Below are positions 40,789 through 48,595 of a stretch of 64,000 bases of DNA, piece after piece. Origin of the DNA: Kribbella sp. CA-293567 (GTDB lineage Bacteria > Actinomycetota > Actinomycetes > Propionibacteriales > Kribbellaceae); NCBI RefSeq assembly GCF_027627575.1, contig NZ_CP114065.1, forward strand, positions 5,208,001-5,272,000, given 5' to 3'. Every line of letters starts with the position of its first letter. Position 1 is the stretch's first letter. The notes under the pieces were generated by a model. It searched no databases and had not been told where the DNA came from. It saw nothing but the letters and a program-made list of their open reading frames with translations. Both the position numbers and the translations under genes were made by a program.

Positions 40789-40894
40789 CACTGGTCTCAC
40801 GATGAGAGGGGTGATGCTGCCCACATACGATGGCCGGAAACCCCTTACCACGTTGACAACGCAGGACAAACGCGGGTTTTCCCGTGGAAACACA

Positions 40895-40938
40895 AAAGCA
40901 GGCGCATACCCACCTTCGACCTGGGCACCGCCTGCTTT
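40895..40938 (-). terminator. terminator after VWA gene
   Basis: Minus strand: AAAGCAGGCG and CGCCTGCTTT (10-bp perfect) with a 24-base loop, followed by TTGTGTTT, just beyond the VWA gene stop (40948). It separates this operon from ppdK. Nothing else is seen in the 274-base gap besides the ppdK promoter candidate. Confidence 0.55.
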
Positions 40939-40947
40939 CGGGTCGGC

Positions 40948-42912
40948 TCAGAGCCGGCGTCGGGTCCTCAGGTAGTCGCCGACGACTGCCGCGCCGAGGC
41001 CGTCCGCGTCAGGGGCCAGCACCCGCCCGCCGCTGCGGCGGGCCAGCAGGTCGACGAACGAGTTCAGTCGCGGGTCGTCGCCGAGCCGGAAGATCGACAG
41101 GGTCGCGCCGAGCTTGGCCAAGCGGTCGACCTCGAAGATCGTCTTGCGCAGGGTGGCCGGCCGCGGCGGGTAGTCGAACTCCGCCGTACCGTCCGGCTCC
41201 AGGTGTGCTGTCGGCTCTCCGTCGGTGACCATCAGCACCACCGGCTGGGCGTCGGGGTGACGCCGAAGGTGCCGCCCGGCGAGCAGCAGCGCGTGGTGCG
41301 CGTTGGTGCCCTGTTCCCAGGTGCCCTCCATGCCGATGAGCTGCGGCAGCTCCACCACACCGGCGTACCGGCCGAAGGTGATCAGCTGGAGCGCGTCGTT
41401 GCGGTACCGCGTCGAGATCAGCTGGTGCAGCGCGAGCGCCGTCCGCTTCATCGGCAGCCAGCGGCCCTCCTGCACCATCGACCACGAGGTGTCGACCAGC
41501 AACGCGACGGCCGCCCGGGCTCGATGCTCGGTCTCGGCGATCTCGACATCGGTCACGTCCAGCCGCACCGAACCGGAACGCCCGGCACCAGCAGTCCGCA
41601 GTACGGCGTTGCGCACCGTCCGCGGCACGTCCCAGGACTGGGTGTCGCCGAACTGCCACTGGCGCGTCGAGCCGCTCAGCTCGCCCGCGGCTCCCGCGGA
41701 GGCGGCATCACGTTCGCCGGACTGACCACGGGCAGTTCGCAGTACGTCGGACAGCGCGGTCTGGCCGAGTTGCCGCAATGCCTTCGGGGAGAGCTGCAGC
41801 GTCCCGTCCGGCGCCCGCTCCAGCAGGCCCTGGTTGCGCAGCTCCCGCTCGAGCTCCGACAGCCGGCGAGCGTCGACGGTCGCCTCGTCCCCGAGCTGCC
41901 GGGTCAACGCGTCGAGATCGATGTCCTCCAACCGTGCCCCGGGATACGACTGCGCCAACTGCTCGGCCAGCGCGTCCAGCTCGGCCAGATCGGACATCGC
42001 CCGAGCGCCTTCGGCCAGCCCGAGCGGGTCGTCTCCGCTCATCCGCTCGGATCCCGACCAGTCCTCGCCGGGACGGAGTGCCTGCAACTGCGCATCGAGA
42101 TTCGTCAGCTGCTGCGACAGTTGCGGGTTCCCGAACGCCTGCTGCGAGAGCTGGGCCAGCTCCGCCCGCTGCTCCGGCGTCATCGAGTTAAGCATCCGCT
42201 GTGCCGCCGCCGCGCGAGCCGCCAGTACGTCGATCAGCTCGTCGACCGTTCGCGGGTTCTCCGGGAAGAACTCGCCGTGCTTGGCCATGAACTCGCCGAA
42301 GAGCTCGTCGATCCGCGGCTGTCCCTGCGCGTGCGCGGCGAGCAGCGCGTTGAGGTCGGACAGCATCTCGTTGATCCGCTCGACGTCCTCCGGCGTCGTG
42401 TTCTCCAGGGCCTCCTTCATGCCCTCGAACCGCGATCCCAGCAGCTCCCGGCCGAGCAGTTCGCGAATCTCCTGGTACTTCTGCCGAGCCTCGCCCGACT
42501 GCCAGTCGTAGTCGGCCAGCTCGCGCACCGCGGCCGCCGTACCGGACGGGAGTGCGTCGAGTTGCAGTTCGCGGAAGCGAGCCTCGTCGGACGGGTTCGG
42601 GAACAGATCGCGCCGCTCGGCCTCCAGCGCTTCGTCCAGCAGCCGCTGCACGTCACGCAAGGTGCCGTCGAGGTTGTGGCGGCGCTCGATCTCGCGCCGC
42701 CGCTCCCACAGTCTGCGGGTGAGGTCGTCGAGGCCCTGAGTGTTGCGGGTTCCGCGCCGGAGCAGCTCCTCCAGCGCGGAGCGCGGTGACGAACCGCCCA
42801 TCACGTCCCGGCCCAGCTCGTCCAGGGCGTCCCGCAGATCCACCGGCGGCGCGAGCGGATCAGGACCCTCGTGCCATGGCCCGTACGACCAGCCTTCGGG
42901 TAGCTGGGACAT
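40948..42912 (-). CDS. VWA-domain protein partnered with MoxR-type ATPase
   Basis: 654 aa from ATG 42912. The N-terminal 430 residues are a long charged helical region with coiled-coil stretches. The C-terminal third is a von Willebrand A domain with a metal-site DTSWSM (D474, S476, S478), a Thr in TNAHHALLLAG and an Asp in MVTDGEP. The preceding AAA ATPase ends one base upstream, and such MoxR-VWA pairs act as chaperone-like or metal-chelatase-like complexes. Substrate unknown. The pair is likely one operon. Confidence 0.85.
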   Translation of the reverse strand: MSQLPEGWSYGPWHEGPDPLAPPVDLRDALDELGRDVMGGSSPRSALEELLRRGTRNTQGLDDLTRRLWERRREIERRHNLDGTLRDVQRLLDEALEAERRDLFPNPSDEARFRELQLDALPSGTAAAVRELADYDWQSGEARQKYQEIRELLGRELLGSRFEGMKEALENTTPEDVERINEMLSDLNALLAAHAQGQPRIDELFGEFMAKHGEFFPENPRTVDELIDVLAARAAAAQRMLNSMTPEQRAELAQLSQQAFGNPQLSQQLTNLDAQLQALRPGEDWSGSERMSGDDPLGLAEGARAMSDLAELDALAEQLAQSYPGARLEDIDLDALTRQLGDEATVDARRLSELERELRNQGLLERAPDGTLQLSPKALRQLGQTALSDVLRTARGQSGERDAASAGAAGELSGSTRQWQFGDTQSWDVPRTVRNAVLRTAGAGRSGSVRLDVTDVEIAETEHRARAAVALLVDTSWSMVQEGRWLPMKRTALALHQLISTRYRNDALQLITFGRYAGVVELPQLIGMEGTWEQGTNAHHALLLAGRHLRRHPDAQPVVLMVTDGEPTAHLEPDGTAEFDYPPRPATLRKTIFEVDRLAKLGATLSIFRLGDDPRLNSFVDLLARRSGGRVLAPDADGLGAAVVGDYLRTRRRL

Positions 42913-42913
42913 G

Positions 42914-44311
42914 TCAGCCGCCGTAGACGGTCGTGTCGTCGTCCGCGTCCTTGGCCAGCCGCTTGGACAGGTAGAGGGCTTCCAGGGCGAGCTCCACCGC
43001 AGCCGCGATCCGGCCGGGTGAGTCGCCCGGGCCGGCGCCCGCCCGGGCCGCCACATCGTGCAGCACGGGCAACTCGGGCAGCGCCGACAGTACGTCGCGA
43101 CCGGGGATCCGCTCGCCCGTGGTCACCAAGTGGCCTTGGGCAACGGCATCCACGAGCGGGGTGAGGTCGAGACCGGCGAAACGTTCGCGGGCGGTGTCGG
43201 CCACCGAGCGGCGCAGGAGGTACTCGAGCAGCTCGGTCTCGCGGCCCTCTTCACCTGGCTCGAACTCCAGCTTGCCCCGCAGTACGGCGGGCACAGCTTC
43301 GAGGTCGACCGGCCTGGCGACGGCCGGCTCCTCACCGGTGATGGCCGAGCGGCGCAGCGCTGCCGCCGCCACTGTTTCGGCGGCAGCGATCGCGAAGCGC
43401 GCGGAGACACCCGAGCGCTGGTCGATCGCGGTCGACTCCCGCAGGTGCCGGACGAACCGCGCGAGCACCTCCAGCAGCGGCTCGCCCACCTCTGCGACGA
43501 GCTCGCTCTCCTGCTGGACGACGTCCACCTCGGCGTCGATGTCCAGCGGGTAGTGGGTCCGGACCTCGGCGCCGAAGCGGTCCTTCAGCGGGGTGATGAT
43601 CCGGCCCCGGTTGGTGTAGTCCTCGGGGTTCGCCGTGGCCACCAGCAGCACGTCCAGCGGCAGCCGCAGGGTGTAGCCGCGGACCTGGATGTCGCGCTCC
43701 TCCATCACGTTCAGCAGCGCGACCTGGATCCGCTCGGCCAGGTCGGGCAGCTCGTTGATCGCGACGATGCCGCGATGCGCGCGCGGGACCAGCCCGAAGT
43801 GGATCGTCTCGGGATCACCGAGACTGCGGCCCTCGGCCACCTTGACCGGGTCGACGTCACCGATCAGGTCACCCACCGAGGTGTCGGGGGTGGCCAGCTT
43901 CTCGGCGTACCGGAGATCGCGGTGCAGCCAGGCGACCGGCAGGTCGTCGCCGAGCTCGGCCGCGCGGCGTTGTGAGGCCGGCGTGATCGGGTCGAGCGGG
44001 TGCTCGGGCAGTTCGGCGCCCTCGATCACCGGGGTCCACTCGTCGAGCAGCTCCCGCAGGGAACGCAGCAGCCGGGTCTTGCCTTGTCCTCGCTCACCGA
44101 GGAGTACTACGTCGTGCCCCGCGAGCAGGGCGCGTTCGAGCTGGGGGATCACGGTCCGGGAGAAGCCGACGATCCCGGGCCAGGGGTCACGGCCGGCGCG
44201 CAGTCGTTCGAGCAGGTTCTCGCGGATCTCGGCCTTGATCGTGCGGGGGACGTAGCCGGCGGCGCGCAGCTCGCCGGCCTTCCGGGGAAGCTCAACAGGT
44301 GCACTGGTCAC
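42914..44311 (-). CDS. MoxR/Mg-chelatase-like AAA+ ATPase
   Basis: 465 aa. AAA+ features: Walker A GERGQGKT (residues 72-79), Walker B-like GIVAINELPDL, sensor-1 NPEDYTNRGRI and an arginine-finger-type LKDRFGAEV. It closely resembles magnesium-chelatase subunit I/MoxR ATPases, and its neighbour is a VWA protein, as in ChlI/ChlD- or MoxR-type pairs. No porphyrin genes are near, so a chelatase is unlikely; a stress or protein-remodelling role is more probable. It is upstream of the VWA gene with one base between. Confidence 0.88.
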   Translation of the reverse strand: MTSAPVELPRKAGELRAAGYVPRTIKAEIRENLLERLRAGRDPWPGIVGFSRTVIPQLERALLAGHDVVLLGERGQGKTRLLRSLRELLDEWTPVIEGAELPEHPLDPITPASQRRAAELGDDLPVAWLHRDLRYAEKLATPDTSVGDLIGDVDPVKVAEGRSLGDPETIHFGLVPRAHRGIVAINELPDLAERIQVALLNVMEERDIQVRGYTLRLPLDVLLVATANPEDYTNRGRIITPLKDRFGAEVRTHYPLDIDAEVDVVQQESELVAEVGEPLLEVLARFVRHLRESTAIDQRSGVSARFAIAAAETVAAAALRRSAITGEEPAVARPVDLEAVPAVLRGKLEFEPGEEGRETELLEYLLRRSVADTARERFAGLDLTPLVDAVAQGHLVTTGERIPGRDVLSALPELPVLHDVAARAGAGPGDSPGRIAAAVELALEALYLSKRLAKDADDDTTVYGG

Positions 44312-44312
44312 G

Positions 44313-45424
44313 TCACGACGTTAGCTCGCCCACACCAACCCGGGGAGTCATCCGTCCGGACATGAACAGTCCGGTGCCGAAGAAGGTCACCGGCACCCAC
44401 GGTTGTCCAGGATCGCTGCGCGCGACGAACTGGTTGCCGTCACCGGGCGCGGCCGGGCGCAGGTCGTACTCCACGACCGGCTGCTCCGCGAAGGCCAGTC
44501 GGTCACCGGTCGCCCGGTGAGTCATCAGCAGGCGGTCGCCCCGCTCCTCGACCTCGATCCGGATACTTGCCCGCTCATACCTTCCGAGGTGCTCGCGACC
44601 TGCGAAGACGTCGTCGAGAGGCTCCGGTGGAGGCGGCACCGCGACGCCGACGTGGTGGGTGAAGACCTCGGAGACGAGCTGGTCGAAGAGCGCCGGCGCG
44701 TTGACCGAGTTGGTCAGCAGGCAGACGGCCAGCCGGGCCTCCGGGTCGATCCGGAGAAACGCCAGCTGAGCGATCGTCTGGCCGTCGTGGCCGAAGAGTT
44801 CGCGCCCCGACCAGTTGTAGAGCCGCCACGCCTGGCCGATCGCCTCCATCCCACCGACGCCTGCGGGGAAGGCGACCTGCGGCGCGCGCATCTCGGCGTA
44901 CCGGTCGAGGTGCAGCCGGGCGAAGCGCAGCAGATCGCCCGCGCTCTGGGTGATCAGGCCGGCCGGGCCGATGCTGCGGGGCAGGTTCCAAGTCTTCACC
45001 GGTACGCCGTACCGAGCTCGAACAGTTGGTCCACGCCGTCCAGCAGAGCGACGTACCGCTCCACGCAGTCGTCACCGCGACCCGTGTCGGTGAACAGATC
45101 GCCGTCGATGCCGCTCTGGTGCGTGAGCAGGTGCCGAACCGTGATCCGCGGATCGATCGGCGCCTCGGGCAACAACTCGACGACCGGGCCGTCCAGCCGG
45201 CACTTGCCTTCAGCAACGAGTTGCGCGATCAGCGTCGCGGTCCAGGTCTTGGTGATCGAGCCGATCTGGAAGACCGAGTCGGCCGTCACCTCGGCGCCCG
45301 TCGCGCGATTCAGTACGCCGTACGGCGCGATCGTCTGCCGGCCGTCGGCCCAGATGCCGAGCACAGCGCCAGGCACCTCGGTGGCGGTCGCCAGCGCTTC
45401 CAGGCGGGCGGTCCAGTCGGGCAT
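44313..45424 (-). pseudogene. class C beta-lactamase-like serine hydrolase split by an internal deletion
   Basis: Two frames remain. The upstream part (44996-45424, 142 aa) has the opening fold and the S-x-x-K motif SITK (S56, K59), then stops just after FELGTAYR. The downstream part (44313-44999, from GTG 44999) resumes with TWNLPRSIGPAGLITQ, about 80-100 codons later in the family, and has LFGHDGQT near the third motif. The missing stretch contains the catalytic Tyr motif (Y-x-N) and the frame changes at the joint, with a 4-base GTGA overlap. Members include esterases and penicillin-binding-like proteins. Probably inactive; two coupled peptides could still be made. Confidence 0.75.
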
Positions 45425-45433
45425 GCGGTCGAC

Positions 45434-46159
45434 CTACTTCGCTTGGGTCAACTCGTCGAGCGCCGCCCGGATCGCCGCAGCGGCAGCCGGTTCGTCGAGG
45501 CCGAGACCCGTCAGGACCTCGGTCGCGACACTGCCCGAGTCGCGGTAGAAGGCGAGCAGCAGGTGCTCGGTGCCGACGTAGTTGTGACCGAGCACCAGCG
45601 CTTCGGCGACCGCGCCCTGCAGGACGTGCGCCGCCTTGCGGGTGTACGGCGGATTCCCGGCCGACAGCGCAGCCTCGACATCTTTGGAAGGACCCTTGGC
45701 AGGACTCAGCGGAGCGACGGCCGCGGCGACCGCCTCTTCGGTGATGCCGTGAGCCACGAGAACGCGCGTGGCGATCGACTCGGGTTGACTGAAGAGACCG
45801 AGCAGCAGGTGCTCGGTGCCGAGGAACGGGTGGTTCAGGCCGCGAGCGACCTCCTTCGCGGCGCCCAGCACGGCTTTGGTGCGCGGGGTGTACCGATCGA
45901 GCACGGCGGTGGCCGTCCAGGAGTCGGCGAAACGCTTGTGCGCGGCTTGTTTGCTCACGCCGAGCACGGCGCTGATCTCCACCCAGGACTTGCCGGCGCC
46001 GCGAGCGCGGTCGACGAAGTACCCGAGGGCAGCATCGCTGGTGCTGGTCAGTTCGTTGATGGTGGTCGCGGCCGCGCCGAGCTGGGTCAGGACGTCGTCG
46101 GAGGCGGCGTCATCGCGGATCGTGTCGATGAGTTGCTGCAGATCGGGACCGGGAGTCAT
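45434..46159 (-). CDS. HTH plus double Clp-N-domain protein
   Basis: 241 aa from ATG 46159. Residues about 50-78 form a helix-turn-helix (GKSWVEISAVLGVSKQAAHKRF). Two Clp N-terminal repeats follow (about 90-150 with HPFLGTEHLLLGLF, and about 170-235 with HNYVGTEHLLLAFYRD); these are the substrate- or adaptor-binding units of ClpC/ClpA. No ATPase domain. The layout suggests a transcription factor that senses protein damage or is handed to the Clp protease. Two identical palindromes cover its promoter, so it may autoregulate. Substrate and partner unknown. Confidence 0.8.
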   Translation of the reverse strand: MTPGPDLQQLIDTIRDDAASDDVLTQLGAAATTINELTSTSDAALGYFVDRARGAGKSWVEISAVLGVSKQAAHKRFADSWTATAVLDRYTPRTKAVLGAAKEVARGLNHPFLGTEHLLLGLFSQPESIATRVLVAHGITEEAVAAAVAPLSPAKGPSKDVEAALSAGNPPYTRKAAHVLQGAVAEALVLGHNYVGTEHLLLAFYRDSGSVATEVLTGLGLDEPAAAAAIRAALDELTQAK

Positions 46160-46162
46160 ATC

Positions 46163-46207
46163 GTCAACGCTAGGTTGACGAAGACGTTAAGTCAACCTTG
46201 GGTTGAC
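46163..46207 (-). promoter_or_regulatory. twin operators over a leaderless promoter of the ClpN-HTH gene
   Basis: Two copies of GTCAAC-N5-GTTGAC (46163-46179 and 46191-46207), centres 28 bp apart. On the minus strand -35 TTGACT (46190-46195), a 17-base spacer and -10 TAGCGT (46167-46172) overlap them, and the -10 ends seven bases before ATG 46159, so the mRNA would be leaderless. Each palindrome covers one promoter element. Confidence 0.75.
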
Positions 46208-46387
46208 GATCAGCACTGATGCCGGACGAAGTCGGTGAGCGCCCAACCGGTCCGGCCGGTTCCGGATGCACCAGTTCGACCGCGACGCACTTCGGGCACC
46301 GAGCGGACGCCGTACGGCGTGCGGCGTGCCGCGGAGTGCTCGAAGTCGGCGACGGTGGGAGAGGCTCGCGCGAGCTAGGGTTCTGGA

Positions 46388-46903
46388 GTGCAAGGGATCG
46401 CGGATGTCATCGGGCCCGGCCTGCGGGTGCTGTTCTGTGGGATCAACCCGGGACTCGTCTCGGCGGCGACCGGGCATCACTTCGCCCGGCCCGGGAACAG
46501 GTTCTGGCCGGCGCTGCACCTGGCGGGATTCACGCCTCGGCAATTCCGGCCGGATGAGCAAGAGAAGCTGCTCGGGCTCGGGCTGGGCATCACCAACATG
46601 GCGGCTCGGCCTTCGGCGAAGGCCGGTGAGCTGACCAGAGCCGAGTTGGTGGCCGGCGGGGAGACGCTGGTCGAGAAGGTACTCGAGTACCAGCCGCAGT
46701 GGCTCGCGGTGGTGGGCGTTACGGCGTACCGGGATGCGTTCGGCGAACGCAAGGCCGCGATGGGCGAACAGACCAGACTGATCGGCGAAACGCGCGTCTG
46801 GATCCTGCCCAACCCGAGCGGCCTCAACGCGCACTACACGCTGCCGACGCTCGCCGCCGCCTACGCCGAGCTGCAGAAGGTCAGCTCGGGCGCCGGCGGC
46901 TAG
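46388..46903 (+). CDS. mug: G/U mismatch-specific DNA glycosylase
   Basis: 171 aa. Uracil-DNA-glycosylase superfamily signatures of the Mug/TDG class: LFCGINPG (catalytic Asn about residue 20) and ILPNPSGLNAHY (the second conserved loop). It removes U or T mispaired with G. Length is typical for Mug. ATG 46388 is not preceded by a clear ribosome site. The 180 bases before it hold the ClpN-HTH operators and nothing else recognisable. Confidence 0.92.
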   Translation: MQGIADVIGPGLRVLFCGINPGLVSAATGHHFARPGNRFWPALHLAGFTPRQFRPDEQEKLLGLGLGITNMAARPSAKAGELTRAELVAGGETLVEKVLEYQPQWLAVVGVTAYRDAFGERKAAMGEQTRLIGETRVWILPNPSGLNAHYTLPTLAAAYAELQKVSSGAGG

Positions 46904-46912
46904 CAGGCTCGT

Positions 46913-47851
46913 TCAGGCGAGGGCCTTGCGGAGGGTGGTGACCGCGAGGTTGATGGCAGCCTCGGCGGCGTTGGTGGTGCGGAGCGCGTCGACCATCACG
47001 AAGTCGTGGATGACGCCACCGAACCTGACCGCCGTGACATCCACGCCGGCCTCCCGCAGCTTGGCCGCGTAGGCCTCGCCCTCGTCGCGCAGTACGTCGG
47101 CCTCACCGTTGATCACCAGCGCGGTCGGCAGGCCGCGCAACTGCTCGATACTCGCCCGCAGCGGCGACGCGGTGATCTCGTTACGCTGCGCCTCGTCGGT
47201 CGTGTACTGGTCCCAGAACCACTGCATTCCTTCCCGGGCGAGGAAGTAGCCGGTGGCGTACTCGTGGTACGACGCCGTGTCGAACGACGCGTCGGTGACC
47301 GGGTAGAACAGCACCTGCTGGTTGAAGGTGACGTCGCCCCGCTCCTTGGCCAGCAGCGTCACCGCGGCCGCCATGTTGCCACCGACGGAGTCGCCCACGA
47401 CCGCCAGCCGGCTCGCGTCCAGGTCGTGGTCCTTGCCGGAAGCAACGATCCAGCGCGCGGCGGCGTAGTTCTGCTCCAGAGCGATCGGGTACCGCGCCTC
47501 CGGCGACAGGTCGTACTCCGGGAAGACCAGCGCCGCTCCGGCGCCGACCGCCAGCTCACGTGCCAGCCGGTCATGGGTGTGCGCGTTGCCGAAGACCCAG
47601 CCCGCGCCGTGGATGTAGAGGATGACCGGCAGCGGCCCGGTGACGCCGGCCGGGCGGATCACCCGGACCTTGACGGAGCCCTCACCGTTCGGGACGGTCA
47701 GCCACTCCTCGTCGACCGCGAGCTTCGGGTAGTCGGTGGTCTGTACCTCGTCGACCGCCTTGCGACCCTCGGCCGGGGGCAGCTGGAACAGGAACGGCGG
47801 CTGGCTGGTGGCGTCGGCGAAAGCTTGGGCGGCGGGCTCCAGAACGGTCAT
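46913..47851 (-). CDS. HSL-family alpha/beta-hydrolase (esterase)
   Basis: 312 aa. Hormone-sensitive-lipase family: HGAGW oxyanion motif, VFPEYDLSPEARYP, nucleophile GDSVGGN, acid in NGEADVLRDEG and His in GVIHDF. A complete triad is visible. Such enzymes act on short acyl esters. The divergent TetR gene and two operators in the 114-base gap argue that it is that regulator's target. Confidence 0.9.
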   Translation of the reverse strand: MTVLEPAAQAFADATSQPPFLFQLPPAEGRKAVDEVQTTDYPKLAVDEEWLTVPNGEGSVKVRVIRPAGVTGPLPVILYIHGAGWVFGNAHTHDRLARELAVGAGAALVFPEYDLSPEARYPIALEQNYAAARWIVASGKDHDLDASRLAVVGDSVGGNMAAAVTLLAKERGDVTFNQQVLFYPVTDASFDTASYHEYATGYFLAREGMQWFWDQYTTDEAQRNEITASPLRASIEQLRGLPTALVINGEADVLRDEGEAYAAKLREAGVDVTAVRFGGVIHDFVMVDALRTTNAAEAAINLAVTTLRKALA

Positions 47852-47882
47852 CGAAGTTCTCCTCTACTGAGTTCCACTGGCT

Positions 47883-47898
47883 GAGAACGAGCGTTCTC
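47883..47898. promoter_or_regulatory. TetR operator, copy 1
   Basis: GAGAACGAGCGTTCTC: GAGAAC arms with a four-base spacer and GTTCTC, of standard TetR length. It is 31 bases from the esterase start, probably in its promoter. A second copy is 37 bp away, centre to centre. Confidence 0.65.
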
Positions 47899-47919
47899 TG
47901 CCGATGTCCAGTACTGTAG

Positions 47920-47935
47920 GAGAACGTTGGTTCTC
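47920..47935. promoter_or_regulatory. TetR operator, copy 2
   Basis: GAGAACGTTGGTTCTC: same GAGAAC-N4-GTTCTC arms as the site at 47883. It lies 30 bases before the TetR start, as expected for autorepression. Two sites let one repressor control both divergent genes. Confidence 0.65.
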
Positions 47936-47965
47936 AGCGCAAGCCCGGACTGTCAGAAAGGCGAT

Positions 47966-48541
47966 ATGACCATCGACACAGCGACCGCGCAGCAGCAGGT
48001 GCTGGACGCGGCGGACGCCCTCTTCTACGAGCGCGGCGTGCAGGCCGTCGGGATGGACGCGATCCGGACGGCGTCCGGCGTCTCGCTGAAACGGCTCTAT
48101 CAGCTGTTCCCGTCCAAGGACCATTTGATCGAGGCCTACCTCGACAAGCGGGACCGGCTCTGGAAGGAGATGCTCGCCGACCACGTCGAGGCGGCGACCG
48201 AGCCGCGCGAGCGCATCCTGGCCGTCTTCGACTTCCTGGACACCTGGTTCCAGGAGAAGAGCTTCCGCGGTTGCGCCTTCATCAACTCCTTCGGCGAGCT
48301 GGGCACCGTCTCACCGCAGGTCGCCGAGCTGGCGCGCAAACACAAGGCCGGCTTCCGCGTCGCCCTGCGGGACCTGTCGGCCGCGGCCGGCGCACCGGAT
48401 CCCCAGCGGCTCGCCGACTACCTGATCCTGCTCAGCGAAGGCGCCATCACCACCTCGGTGTTCTCGGAGTCGGCCGCTCCGGCGACCCGGGCCCGCGAGG
48501 CGGCGCAGCTCCTGATGGACGCGACGTTGCCACCGGCGTGA
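47966..48541 (+). CDS. TetR-family regulator
   Basis: 191 aa from ATG 47966 (AAAGG upstream). HTH: QQQVLDAADALFYERGVQAV, GMDAIRTASGVSLKRLYQLFPSKDHLIEAYL; the ligand domain has FDFLDTWFQEKSFRGCAFINSFGELG, a pattern common in TetR regulators beside esterases and hydrolases. Divergent from the esterase. Confidence 0.9.
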   Translation: MTIDTATAQQQVLDAADALFYERGVQAVGMDAIRTASGVSLKRLYQLFPSKDHLIEAYLDKRDRLWKEMLADHVEAATEPRERILAVFDFLDTWFQEKSFRGCAFINSFGELGTVSPQVAELARKHKAGFRVALRDLSAAAGAPDPQRLADYLILLSEGAITTSVFSESAAPATRAREAAQLLMDATLPPA

Positions 48542-48595
48542 TTCCGTCGGCCGCGCTGCCGCCCGCCTGACTCTCCGGTTGGGCAGGATGGGCGG

